Shown one piece after another: positions 43,754-54,826 of a DNA stretch of 64,000 nucleotides. Below the pieces are notes generated by a model. The model saw only the letters and a list, made by a program, of their open reading frames with translations. It did not search any database and was not told the DNA's origin. Location: NCBI GenBank assembly GCA_950097015.1, contig CATNEN010000031.1:1364001-1428000 (forward strand), in the 5' to 3' direction. The stretch is from Macrostomum hystrix. Its lineage: Eukaryota > Platyhelminthes > Macrostomidae. Within the stretch, counting starts at the first letter, position 1, and the number at the start of each line of letters is the position of its first letter. The position numbers and the translations under genes were made by a program.

Positions 43754-46382
43754 ATGCTGTTCTTATTAGCTTGGATGCCTCCTTTATCGATTGGTCTCTC
43801 CAATGTCTCTCCAGCCAACGCAGCTATGCAGTGGGGTGGCTCTGAATCTACTGCACAGCAGCAGCAGCAGGCAGCCATGCTGGATCCAGCCTGCTGGCAG
43901 CACCTGCCAGTCTGTGTTGGTGCCATTTTGAAGGCGCCCACTACAACACCCAGTGACTCAGGTGAGAATAAGCTTTGAGCAACCCCCCACGATATATGAG
44001 TACTATATTCATTTTGGATTTCTTATCCAAAACTAAACACATGTCAGCGATACTAAGCCACCTCCTGCCCTCTAATTATCACTTAATTATAATTATCCTG
44101 CCCTCTAAATTCAAGCCGATTGTTTACCACCGCCACTTCGGCCACTAATTTTTGTTGCAGACAGCTCCACCAGCTATCGAGTTGGAAAGAAGCTGGTCAG
44201 AAAGTTTGACGTCATCGGACTCTGCCGCTCTGCCTCGGAATTTGATGGCTATTTCAAGTGCCTAAGTGAGACACAAGAGGGCAGGGGTACATTAGTACAT
44301 TAGTTGTCGCTTAGCTAACTAACGGGCTGGCTAGCTGTGGAGGTGTGCCTTAGCTTCTAACCCATTGAGATTGCTACATTGTTATCTGTGGTAGCTCCAC
44401 TTAGAACACTCCCTCTACTACTAATTAGTAGTCAGAGAAAGATATACGTATTCAGTTGTCAGAGAAAGATGCTCTTCTTTTTTATTTGATTGATATAAAT
44501 CATCAACCGCCCACACCTCACCCACCACCTCAGAATTCATCGCTGGCGGCTCTTAGCCCTAACCCACCACCCCAAAACTCCTAGTTGGCGGCTCTTACCC
44601 ACTAACCCACCACCCCAAAACTCCTAGTTGGCGGTTCTTACCCACTAACCAACCACCCCAAAACTCCTAGTTGGCGGTTCTTACCCACTAACCAACCACC
44701 CGAAAACTCCTAGTTGGCGGCTCTTACCCACTTACCCACCACCCGAAAACTCCTAGTTTGCGACTCTTACCCACTTACCCACCACCCGAAAACTCCTAGT
44801 TGGCGACTCTTACCAACTAACCCACCACCCGAAAACTCCTAGTTTGCGACTCTTACCCACTAACCCACCACCCGAAAACTCCTAGTTGGCGGCTCTTACT
44901 CCCTAACCCACCACCACAAAACTCCTAGTTGGCGGCTCTTAATCCCTAACCCACCACCCCAAAACTCCTAGTTGGCGGCTCTTAATCCCTAACCCACCAC
45001 CGCCATAACCAGTTGACGACGGCACCGGTTCAATAGGCTGCACCCTGTGGAAGCCGCATCCGCCGCCGCCGACGCTGCACAGTTTCCGAGCGGCCAGACA
45101 GTTGGACGGCTTCGCTGTAGCCACCACCGGAAGTGTCGCTCATACCATCAATGACGACGAAAGCAGGGACGCCACCACAGTTGGAGCAGGTATGGCTGAA
45201 GCTGCCGGGTACGCAACATTGGGCGCCGAGGATGGACTGGCGGAGCTCCTGTTGACCGAGGCGGAGGCTGCACTGTCGACCGACTCATCGAAGCCCAAAC
45301 CCGGCGTCAGCCTGCATGTGCGCGGCCTGGTTCGCGAATTCCGCGGCAATCGTGAGCTCAGCTGCGGCTACTACAGGGTCTGCCAGCCCAGCGAAGAGCT
45401 CCTCAGACTAGAAAGGGTGGCCCGGCTGGCTGATCCTGCCTGCCCGTTTGGCTACGGCATGCGGCTCCGGCTGCCCGATGGTCTCTGCAGGCGGCTCTGC
45501 ATGGCGGAGGCAGCCCGGGACCAAGTGAGCCAATGTCACTGTCAGACTGTCTCACGAATTAGCAGTGGACTCTCTCTCACCTACATTGGACTCTGTGTGT
45601 CTCTCTAATCTCCATTGCACTCTCTGTCTCTCCATCGGACTCTCTGTCTCTCCATCGGACTCACTGTCTCTCCATCGGACTCTCTGTCTCTCCATCGGAC
45701 TCTCTGTCTCTCCATTGGTCTCTCTGTCTCTCCATTGGTCTCTCTGTCTCTCCATTGGTCTCTCTGTCTCTCCATCGGACTCTCTGTCTCTCCATCGGAC
45801 TCTCTGTCTCTCCATTGGACTCTCTGTCTCTCCATTGGTCTCTCTGTCTCTCCATCGGACTCTATGTCTCTCCATCGGACTCTCTGTCTCTCTAATCTCT
45901 CTGGCACTAAATCTCGTTGACACTGGATTATCAACCAGGATACTCAAGCGCAGCAGCGCCTGTTGCATCACCTGCGCTCGCACCGATTGCACCGGTTCTC
46001 CCCGGCCGACCTTCTGTTGCTAAGCGGCTCTGATTGGCTGCCGGCAACCGAGGCCCATCTGAAGACGTCCCTGCTCGATCCCCTTGTTGCTGCGGGACAC
46101 CTGCGCGCCTGGCTCTGCGAAGACACCGGCCGGCGGCAGTACCAGCTGTGCGAGGCCGACCATTCTCTCAGCCTGGACATTGTCCACACTCTGCGCCAGC
46201 TGCGCGACTCCAGCTCGACCGGCGGCGGCGTAAGCGAACTGGCCCTGCTGGGCCGGCTGCGAAGAAATAGCCGCGGCCGCTACCCGGGCCTGACCGAGGC
46301 CGGCCTGCGCCGACTCCTGGACCGCCTGGCTGAGGACAGCCGCATCGTCTGCGTGGCGCCGAGAACCTACGCCAGCGTCTGA
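43754..46382 (+). CDS. STN1: CST complex subunit STN1 (telomere maintenance)
   Basis: STN1 with CTC1 and TEN1 forms the CST complex, which binds telomeric ssDNA and guides polymerase-alpha fill-in. Exons are 43754-43961, 44161-44265, 45013-45524 and 45939-46382. Phases agree at each join, giving about 422 codons. The N-terminal OB fold reads LDPACWQHLPV, then VGKKLVRKFDVIGLC and, across the intron, DDGTGSIGCTLWKP. This is the family pattern 'V-DVLG...DDSTG-I-C--W'. The second part of the fold is VSLHVRGLVREFRGNREL. C-terminal winged helices end in YPGLTEAGLRRLLDRLAED. The protein is somewhat longer than human STN1 (368 residues), mainly through Gln-, Pro- and Ala-rich insertions. The start is uncertain: ATG 43754 gives a hydrophobic leader unexpected for a nuclear protein, while ATG 43826 (MQWGGSES) follows an acceptor-like 'ccaacgcag' and may be the true start. 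Confidence 0.87.
44545..45002. repeat. 43-bp minisatellite, about 11 units
   Basis: Units contain ctaacccaccaccccaaaac, 'tcctagttggcggctctta' and 'ccca'. It fills STN1 intron 2. The last partial unit runs directly into the real acceptor at 45012, supplying its 'ctaacccaccacc' branch-point/pyrimidine stretch. Confidence 0.94.
45610..45895. repeat. 20-bp minisatellite, about 15 units
   Basis: Unit tctctgtctctccatcggac, with 'attggtc' and 'attggac' variants. It fills STN1 intron 3 and ends about 40 nt from the acceptor at 45938. The sense strand is strongly pyrimidine-rich. Confidence 0.95.
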
Positions 46383-47017
46383 CCGGCCGATCGCCATCAT
46401 TGTTGGCAATGACCATTTCTTGTTGACAATGACCATTCATTGTTGGTCGGTCAGAGATTTACGGTCAGAGACCGTAAAATCGGTCTCTTACTGCGAAGAC
46501 TCAATTTATTGCAGAGATTACAAATATCTTCAAATGAACTTTGTACAGGCATTCCGGGCCCTAGGGCCGTCCGGAATATGCGTATCGAGAAATTTTACCG
46601 TTGCCCCTCCTTCCAGGAGAGGAACGTCATCACCATGCACAGCCGACCTTTGCTTTCTACCATAGACTGCGGACACTTGGACCGTCTACTCCGCGATTTT
46701 GAAGTACTTAACAACGACCATATCATTTTTATTACGTGCTCAAATCAGTTGCTCAATTCTAGCCAGCAATGCATCGGTAAAAATGCTTAAGTTGTGCAAA
46801 TGTACTTAACGTAAGAGCAGATACAAGCTACATAAAACTGCCATGCTTTTTAAATACATTTGTAGCTTCTCAAAAACTGCAGCTTTTTGCGCTGTATAAA
46901 ATTATGTCACATTTTTCTGCATTATTTAAACAGTTCAAAATTTCAAGTCTATCTTTGCGTGATGATCAGTGAGTCATTCAGTGTTAGTCACTTACTTTTT
47001 CCTCACTGACTGACAGA
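46383..47017. other. Region 3' of STN1
   Basis: An open frame at 46440-46790 (MLVGQRFTVRDRK...) shows no known domain, and its start is AT-rich. I treat it as probable STN1 3' UTR or spacer. Confidence 0.35.
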
Positions 47018-47538
47018 TCCCCTGACTGACTGATCCCCTTACTGACTGATCCCCTGACTGACTGATCCCCTTACTGACTGATCCCCTTACTGACTGATCC
47101 CCTGACTGACTGATCCCCTGACTGACTGATCCCCTGACTGACTGATCCCCTTACTGACTGATCCCCTTACTGACTGATCCCCTGACTGACTGATCCCCTG
47201 AATGACTGATCCCCTGACTGACTGATCCCCTGACTGACTGATCCCCTGACTGACTGATCCCCTGACTGACTGATCCCCTGACTGACTGATCCCCTGACTG
47301 ACAGATCCCCTGACTGACTGATCCCCTGACTGACAGATCCCCTGACTGACTGATCCCCTTACTGACTGATCCCCTGACTGACTGATCCCCTGACTGACTG
47401 ATCCCCTGACTGACAGATCCCCTGACTGACTGATCCCCTGACTGACAGATCCCCTGACTGACTGATCCCCTGACTGACTGATCCCCTTACTGACTGATCC
47501 CCTGACTGACTGATCCCTGACTGACTGATCCCCTGACT
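47018..47538. repeat. 17-bp minisatellite, about 31 units
   Basis: Unit ctgactgactgatcccc, with 'cttactgact' and 'ctgactgacagatcccc' variants. It lies just beyond the stop codon (47579) of the minus-strand bHLH gene, so it may be part of its 3' UTR. Confidence 0.95.
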
Positions 47539-47578
47539 GGGGGCAGCAGACAACCTCAAGGCGTTAAAGAGGGGCCAG

Positions 47579-48317
47579 CTATCCGCAGCTGTCGCCAGTT
47601 GCGCGCCACAGGAAACTCGGCGGAGAGTCTTTGTTCTGGGCCAGCAGAAGCAGCTGACGGTAGCTGGAGCTGCTCGCCGGGCTGAAGCCATTGTCCAGCT
47701 CAGCCAGGACCGATTGCAGCAGGCGGATGTACTCGATGGCGATTCGCAGAGTCTTCATCTTGGACAGCCGCTTGGTCTTGTTCTCGTAGGGGATCTGTCT
47801 GCGATAATGTCGTGCATGTGCTAGTTGTTTAGTTCGCGAGTTCAAGGCACAGTGAGTGTAAACTGCCAGATGTACACACCCTGTGTGAGCGTGTGCGTGT
47901 GTGCTCAGGAGAATGGGTCAGAACTGTCGGCAGAATGGGCAGATTTGCGTCCTCGCTGGCTGCGTGTCTTGTCACAAAACGATGCGCCATTGCCAAACAT
48001 TTCTGCTACAAATATCATTAACTAATATTACGAGTACTAACCCTGCACTATTATTTTACAATTAAAATCAATTCTCACTTTCGTAGTCTGCTAAACGCCA
48101 GATTGACAGCCTTAACGCGCTGCCTCTCCCTGGCGTTCCTTTTGGCCATCACGGTTCTAGATTTGCATTTAGCCTGATGCTGCTGCTGCTCAGGGACCAC
48201 CTGGCCGCATGTAGGATTCTGCGGATGCTGCGTCTTGCATAGCTGGACTCCACCCCGACTTGTGCTGGGAAATTCTTTTTGCCGACCGCGGGTGTTTGTG
48301 CAACCGCTCGGTTCCAT
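47579..48317 (-). CDS. ASCL: Achaete-scute family bHLH transcription factor
   Basis: Two exons: 48317-48079 and 47798-47579. They join in phase 2 to give 152 residues, starting MEPSGCTNTRGR. The bHLH domain (from about residue 58) reads KRNARERQRVKAVNLAFSRL, then RKQIPYE across the intron, and RLSKMKTLRIAIEYIRLLQ in helix 2. The basic region RNARERQRVK-VN and the string LSK--TLR-AIEYI--LQ are characteristic of achaete-scute proteins (closest in feel to ASCL3/5/1). These factors bind E-boxes with class A partners and drive neural or secretory progenitor fates. Vertebrate ASCL coding regions are usually uninterrupted, so an intron inside the bHLH is unusual. That 280-bp intron contains a family B SINE. 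The short C-terminus lacks any other recognised motif. Confidence 0.86.
47830..47985 (+). mobile_element. SINE family B, truncated
   Basis: It has 'gcgagttcaaggcacag', 'gccagatgtacacaccctgt' and 'gtgtgctcaggag', like the body at 25036-25350. The tRNA-like head is mostly lost. It sits inside the bHLH intron, opposite to the gene. Confidence 0.7.
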
Positions 48318-48574
48318 TCTGTCTTTGTCGCAGAAAATCCCAAAAAAACTTAAACTGTCTTGCTAGCTCTTTGCCCACCCTTTTAATATTGCATTCGTGA
48401 CTCTTTTAAGAGGCTGCAATTGGCTGACTAGTAATAGGCCCTAGAAGCTATCAATTTTTATAGTTTTGTGTTGGCTTATTTGCTCATAATTCAAGAATGC
48501 TTCATACATGTAGCTGTGTGTTCACTTTTAGATTCTGAAGAAATGATTTTTTAGAAGATTTTCTGAAGCACCGA
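48318..48574. other. Short upstream region of the bHLH gene
   Basis: About 250 nt lie between the start codon and the next minisatellite. No clear core promoter was identified. Confidence 0.35.
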
Positions 48575-50700
48575 TTTCTGAGTCGGCTCTCTGAAGCAAT
48601 GATTTCTGAGTCGGCTCTTTGGAGCAACGATTTCTGAGTCCACTCTACGAAAGAATAGTTTTTGAGTCGGCTCTCTGAAGCAATGATTTCTGAGTCGGCT
48701 CTTTGGAGCAACGATTTCTGAGTCCACTCTACGAAAGAATAGTTTTTGAGTCGGCTCTCTGAAGCAATGATTTCTGAGTCGGCTCTTTGGAGCAACGATT
48801 TCTGAGTCCACTCTACGAAAGAATAGTTTTTGAGTCGGCTCTCTGAAGCAATGATTTCTGAGTCGGCTACCTGAAGCAATGATTTCTGAGTCGGCTACCT
48901 GAAGCAATGGTTTCTGAGTCGGCTCTCTAATGGAATGGTTTCTGAGTCGGCTCTTTGGAGCAATGATTTCTGAGTCCACTCTCTGAAAGAATGGTTTTTG
49001 AGTCGGTTCTTTGAAGCAATGATTTCTGAGTCGGCTCTCTGAAGCAATGATTTCTGAGTCGGCTCTCTGAAGCAATGATTTCTGAGTCGGCTCTCTGAAA
49101 GAATGGTTTCTGAGTCGGCTCTCTGAAAGAATGGTTTCTGAGTCGGCTCCCTGAAGCAATGATTTCCGAGTCGGCTCTCTAATGGAATGGTTTCTGAGTC
49201 GGCTCCCTGAAGCAATGATTTCCGAGTCGGCTCTCTAATGGAATGGTTTCTGAGTCGGCTCTTTGAAGCAATGATTTCTGAGTCGGCTCTCTGAAGCAAT
49301 GATTTCTGAGTCGGCTCTCTGAAGCAATGATTTCTGAGTCGGCTCTCTGAAAGAATGGTTTCTGAGTCGGCTCCCTGAAGCAATGATTTCCGAGTCGGCT
49401 CCCTGAAGCAATGATTTCCGAGTCGGCTCTCTAATGGAATGGTTTCTGAGTCGGCTCCCTGAAGCAATGATTTCCGAGTCGGCTCTCTAATGGAATGGTT
49501 TCTGAGTCGGCTCCCTGAAGCAATGATTTCCGAGTCGGCTCTCTAATGGAATGGTTTCTGAGTCGGCTCTTTAGAGCAATGATTTCTGAGTCGGCTCTCT
49601 GAAGCAATGATTTCTGAGTCGGCTCCCTGAAGCAATGGTTTCTGAGTCGGCTCTCTAATGGAATGGTTTCTGAGTCGGCTCTTTGGAGCAATTATATCTG
49701 AGTCCACTCTCTGAAAGAATGGTTTTTGAGTCGGTTCTTTGAAGCAATGATTTCTGAGTTGGCTCTCTCAAGCAATGATTTCTGAGTCGGCTCTCTAATG
49801 GAATGGTTTCTGAGTCGGCTCTTTGGAGCAATGATTTCTGAGTCCACTCTCTGAAAGAATGGTTTTTGAGTCGGTTCTTTGAAGCAATGATTTCTGAGTC
49901 GTCTCCCTGAAGCAATGGTTTCTGAGTCGGTTCTTTGGAGCAATTATATCTGAGTCCACTCTCTGAAAGAATGGTTTTTGAGTCGGTTCTTTGAAGCAAT
50001 GATTTCTGAGTCGGCTCTTCGGAGCAATGATTTCTGAGTTGGCTCTCTCAAGCAATGATTTCTGAGTCGGCTCCCTGAAGCAATGGTTTCTGAGTCCGCT
50101 CTCTAATAGAATGGTTTCTGAGTCGGTTCTTTGGAGCAACGATTTCTGAGTCGGCTCTCTGAAGCACTGATTTCTGAGTCGGCTCTTTGGAGCAATGATT
50201 TCTGAGTCCACTCTCTGAAAGAATGGTTTTTGAGTCGGTTCTTTGAAGCAATGATTTCTGAGTCGGCTCTTTGGAGCAATGATTTCTGAGTCGGCTCTCT
50301 GAAGCAATGATTTCTGAGTCGGCTCCCTGAAGCAATGGTTTCTGAGTCGGCTCTCTAATGGAATGGTTTCTGAGTCGGCTCTTTGGAGCAATGATTTCTG
50401 AGTCCACTCTCTGAAAGAATGGTTTTTGAGTCGGTTCTTTGAAGCAATGATTTCTGAGTCGGCTCTCTCAAGCAATGATTTCTGAGTCGGCTCTCTAATG
50501 GAATGGTTTCTGAGTCGGCTCTTTGGAGCAATGATTTCTGAGTCCACTCTCTGAAAGAATGGTTTTTGAGTCGGTTCTTTGAAGCAATGGTTTCTGAGTC
50601 GGCTCTTTGGAGCAATGATTTCTGAGTCCACTCTCTGAAAGAATGGTTTCTGAGTCGGCTCTTTGGAGCAACGATTTCTGAGTCGGCTCTCCGAAAGAAT
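48575..50700. repeat. 28-bp minisatellite, about 76 units
   Basis: The unit contains tgatttctgagtcggctct and 'ctgaagcaa', with several recurring variants ('ctaatggaatggtt', 'ctttggagcaat', 'gagtccactct'). The variant strings themselves recur in order, so multi-unit blocks have been duplicated. It lies between the bHLH and bystin genes. Confidence 0.96.
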
Positions 50701-51657
50701 AGTTTCAGAGACATGTCTGCATCTGCATATTATCTGATCTAGAATGAGCTCCTATAAAGATTTTTAAACTCTTTATTGCAAGCTGCGCGGCCCCTATAAG
50801 ATGAAGAACACCTGCAATCGACGGTAGACAAATGAAAAGCTATAGCAGAGTGCCCAGGCGTTAGCAGGCCAGGTAAAACAGTAATTAGAGAGCAACCTCA
50901 ATTAGCATAGTCAACTTCACATTTTCCTTCGGAACTTTCTTCCGGATCCACTGCTAAACCTAGCACAGGCCTGTAATCAAGACTATTCCCATGTAGACGC
51001 TTTATCACTGCAGATAAGATATTTCGAAAGGTAAATTACACACCTTGAACTCTCGGTGTCAAGTGGAAATTAGACTGCACTGACAGCTTGACAATGGCAT
51101 TATGTGCGCTCAGGCAACAGGCTTAATAATAGACCATGCTACCGACAGTTCTATGGTAAATCAGACTAACACTAGAGTTCTCAGCGATCCCATGACATGT
51201 TGCTGGACACTATAATTAGGATCAGAATCCCTGAATCCGGATAGGGGTCGAGATTTTTCGTAAGAATAAAAAAATTCGGATAATTATCTCGTTTTTACAA
51301 TCAGGATCCCATATTTAGAATCTAGATCCCATCAGGATCCCGTATTTAAAATCAGGATTTTATCATTAGTATTAAGATCCCATATTTACCACATGTTAGG
51401 AAGTAGTGTCAGAACCCAGATTTTCTGAATCCTAAAAAAGAATTTGCAGCACGTCCTGCAGCAAAAAGCGCCTGTGCAAGGCAGATTCCTATCTGGCAAT
51501 CATTAAAAGTAAAAAATGAAATGGTAAAATTTCGTTGCAAACAGGTTTTCCATCTGCAGACTGAGTTGTGACTGAGAAGTTCAAACTGCTACTCAACCAT
51601 GTATTATCGAACAATTATCTGATCCTAAAAAGCGTAGAAAATGCTTGAAACATCAAT
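50701..51657. other. Region 3' of bystin
   Basis: AT-rich, with a weak degenerate repeat of 'atcaggatcccatatttaga' type at 51290-51390. No gene recognised. Confidence 0.45.
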
Positions 51658-54600
51658 TCATTCGTCGAAGTCCATCTTGGCATCTCGCTGCTGCAGGGCG
51701 CCCAGAGCCTGCCGAACGGCCGGCGTGATCTCCGGGTGCTGATGCTGCCGACAGAGGCGCAGCAGCCGCTGACGCTCGTCTCCGCCCAGATAGTCGCCGT
51801 AGCGCTCAACCAGCGCCAGGAGAGCCTGGTGCCACAGCACCGGCAGCCGGCCGTCCTCGTTCAGATGACACTCCGACTCGGTCTCCATAGCAACGAAATG
51901 AGCCAGAGCCTGGCTAAGCACAGGATCAGGTAGGTTGTATTTCTTTTCTAGCAGCACTCGGATTAGGATGGCGCGGCCGCCGCTGTACGGCAGCTGCAGC
52001 AGCATGTGCAGCGCCGGTGCCGCGTACTTCACCGGGATGCTGACCCGGCGGAGGAGGCCGCCAATGATGGTGGCCTCAGGCAGGGAGATGGCCTCCCTAG
52101 CCCAGGGCAGCAGCAGGCCGCAGAAGAACTCACGCTGCCTAAATAGGGCCTTGCGCAGCGCCGAGTACAGGTGAAAATTCAGCCGGCGATATTCGGCGAT
52201 ATCGTCGCGACAGCGAGGCAGCAGGTAGCCCTGCGTGTGAAGAATTGTGGGAGCCTCTGATACTGATTCTGGTGATGGGATTCTGATCGTAATTATGGGA
52301 TTCTTATCCTAATTATGGAATTCTGATTCCAGTTATGGGATTCTGATCCTAATTATAGGATTATGGGAAGATTGTTATTGGTTAAAAAATGCAAATTTTA
52401 ACACTTTAATAATTGTAATAAATTTCAAAAAATTATACATTATATTGGGATAGAGACAGAATTCAAACAATTGCAAAAACTCGAAGCAAACCACCTTTTG
52501 GAAACTAGCAAAATAATTGCAAATGCATCCAATTCTCACCTGGAAGAACTGCAGCGCCTGAGTTTTACCCTTGGCTGCAAAGTATTTAGTAACGGCGCAC
52601 ATTGCGGCCGCGGTCCACGCGTTCGGCTCCAACAGTTCAACCAGCTCCTGCCACTGGGCAAAGTGTGGCAGCTGTTTCACGGGCTTGGGCAGTTTCCCGC
52701 TTCGATACTGGCTTAGCACGGCTCGGCAGGATTCGAAATGCTCGCGCACCGAGTCCGGCAGGCAGCTGCTGACTCGGCTGACGCCGGCCTCGCTGCCGCC
52801 GCCGATGCCGGTGGCTAGTTCATCGTCGATCTCTGTCCGCTTCTCGGCGATCAAGGAGCGCAGCTGGTCAGCGTCCAGCTGGCCTAGGGGGCCGCCTTCG
52901 TCCGTGTACAGGTGGCTGGTCAGATCCTCGTCCCGCGGATCAACAGCTTCCTCATCGTTGTCATCATCGTCGTCGTCGTCGTGGCTGTCGGATTCGTCTT
53001 CGTCGTCGCTAGCATTTGAACGAGCCACAATAGCCTTGGAAGATCTAACAGCGTCTTGACCACCGCCTTGTCCCTTGGTGATCCTCTTTGACAAGGGTGG
53101 CGTGCCGCTGAATTTTAAGTGTTTTTTTACACAATTTCATAAGTTATTTTTATAATTGTAGCGAGATGCACACGGAATTGCGAATTGTAAAAACAATCCT
53201 AGCCAGATACGAAACAAACACCATAATAGCCTGAATTGTACACTAGAACGCTAAATTGTTTTATACTTTAGCTCAGATATTGCACCAAGCAGATGTTACC
53301 CATAACAGAGACGTCCGGAGTTCGAGTCATAGCCCAGGATAATTCTTAGAAAACAACTTAACCACTTGTTTGAATTTACACATATTAGGCCCTAAGCTCC
53401 AGTAGAAATGTTTGTGTGGGTGTAGCAGCCTCCTTCAGTCCATGGACTGAACAGCTGTACAAAAGCTGTACAGGCTCTAGTTGAACACTATCTACACTCA
53501 GACCTTTTGGCAAAAAAACAATAGAAGACATTAGATTAATTTCTAATATGAATGGAAAGACTTACCTATTGGCCTCTGCTAGTTGTTCTTGTGCAACCTT
53601 CAGAATCTTCTGACTCAGCTTGCTGTCGACATACTAAAAAATTGAAATACAATTAAACATAATTGTCACTACAAAGCTAAAAACATTGTTCTTGAGCAAT
53701 GCTTTCTGAATTGATACATTTACTTTATAACCATGGCATGACTAATTCTGTAATATAGAAATATTCTTTCAAATAAATAAATTAGCAAGCTATGTTTTTC
53801 AAAGAGATCATTTTGTAAGTCAAGATATAATCAAATAGTCTAGCTTTCAAAAGATCCAAGAATTTCAAATAGCATAGCTTGTTATAATTAATTTAGCTAA
53901 AAAGCTAATAAATAACTACAGGCCATATTCCAAGAGGGGGGCACAATTCTAATAATTCTGGCATACCTAAGATTTTAATAATGTACACTGGCATACATTT
54001 TTTTGATTTTAGTGGCATATTGTGGTATAGGCCTATAAATTTTTATATAGGCCCTAGTCTGAAGATTTTATTCCAGACTAACTAAAACTGCAGACTAAAG
54101 TCCTACCTCTGCAAGTCCAAGGTTGGGGCACAGTTGGTTGGCCTGGGGACAGTGTACACTTTGAATTGGCTAGCATACATTTTTAATTCTTAGAAACTAT
54201 TTACCCATGATAGGGACATAGGCTTAAAAATAATGTTTTATTTAGGCTAAATGACATAGGCCTATAGATAGCTTGGTCCTCATTAGGTCTAAGTAATTAT
54301 AATGCTTTAACTTTTAGTTAGGTCCCCTACACTGCTACACAAATTATATATCGTTTTTTAAGAATAACTAGGGGCCTAGGCCCTACTACTAGCTCTAGGC
54401 CTAGCATAAGTTTCAAAGTAAGTCTAGGGCTTCAGTCTCGTTGAAAAGCTACTTATACACATAAATGTTAATTTAATAGGCCTATTTTCTTAAAAAAAAC
54501 TAGCTATGCCTATTTCTATTTATAACTGATTAGCTAGGCCTACCAAGGCAATACCTACAGGCTACAGTACAGCCAATGACCAAGCTAGCTTGTAGACCTA

Positions 54601-54826
54601 GCTGACTAAATAAGCCAGTAGGGCCTAACTAGTGTCTTATGTGTTCTTAAGTGTCAGTAACTGGTAGGCCTAACACAATCTGGTAACTCACCTTCACACT
54701 TCCAGACTTCTCATCGTCATTCAGTTTTCGCTTGCGTCCAGCTTTTGTTGACGGTTGATTCTGCTGTGCAATGTCATCAGCAAGATTCGGTCTACTCGCG
54801 AGCTTCGTTTGAGCTTTCTTTTTCAT
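51658..54826 (-). CDS. BYSL: Bystin (40S ribosome biogenesis factor)
   Basis: Bystin (yeast Enp1) is needed for processing and export of the pre-40S ribosomal subunit. Exons are 54826-54692, 53633-53566, 53107-52540 and 52230-51658. Phases agree, and the product is 447 residues against 437 in human. Exon 1 begins MKKKAQTKLASRPNLADDIA, a basic nucleolar-type N-terminus. Exon 2 has VDSKLSQKILKVAQEQ. Exon 3 has an acidic Asp/Glu tract, then LSQYRSGKLPKPVKQLP and PNAWTAAAMCAVTKYFA. Exon 4 has the family hallmark LLPRCRDDIAEYRRLNFHLY, then SIPVKYAAPALHML, YSGGRAILIRVLLEKKYNLP and LPVLWHQALLALVERYGD. The protein appears full-length and intact. Introns 1 and 2 hold AT-rich sequence and a SINE; intron 3 holds a short minisatellite close to its acceptor. 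Confidence 0.95.
52262..52370. repeat. 20-bp degenerate minisatellite, about 5-6 units
   Basis: Unit gggattctgatcctaattat. It lies in bystin intron 3, about 30 nt from the acceptor at 52231. Confidence 0.85.
53285..53475 (+). mobile_element. SINE family A, degenerate
   Basis: B-box-like 'ggagttcgagtcatagcc', a shortened body and the tail 'cagtccatggactgaacagc'. It lies in bystin intron 2, opposite to the gene. Confidence 0.7.

Noticed and set aside
45552-46023. Five overlapping repeat ORFs in STN1 intron 3
   Set aside because: The 20-bp array lacks stops in many frames. The exon joins around it keep the STN1 frame without it.
46420-46790. Small plus-strand ORFs after STN1
   Set aside because: Two frames overlap, there is no recognisable domain, and the position fits a 3' UTR.
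48502-50714. Several minus-strand ORFs (up to 278 codons) of a 28-residue repeat
   Set aside because: Products of the 28-bp array: every third unit returns to the same frame, so different ORFs show the same peptide in shifted frames.
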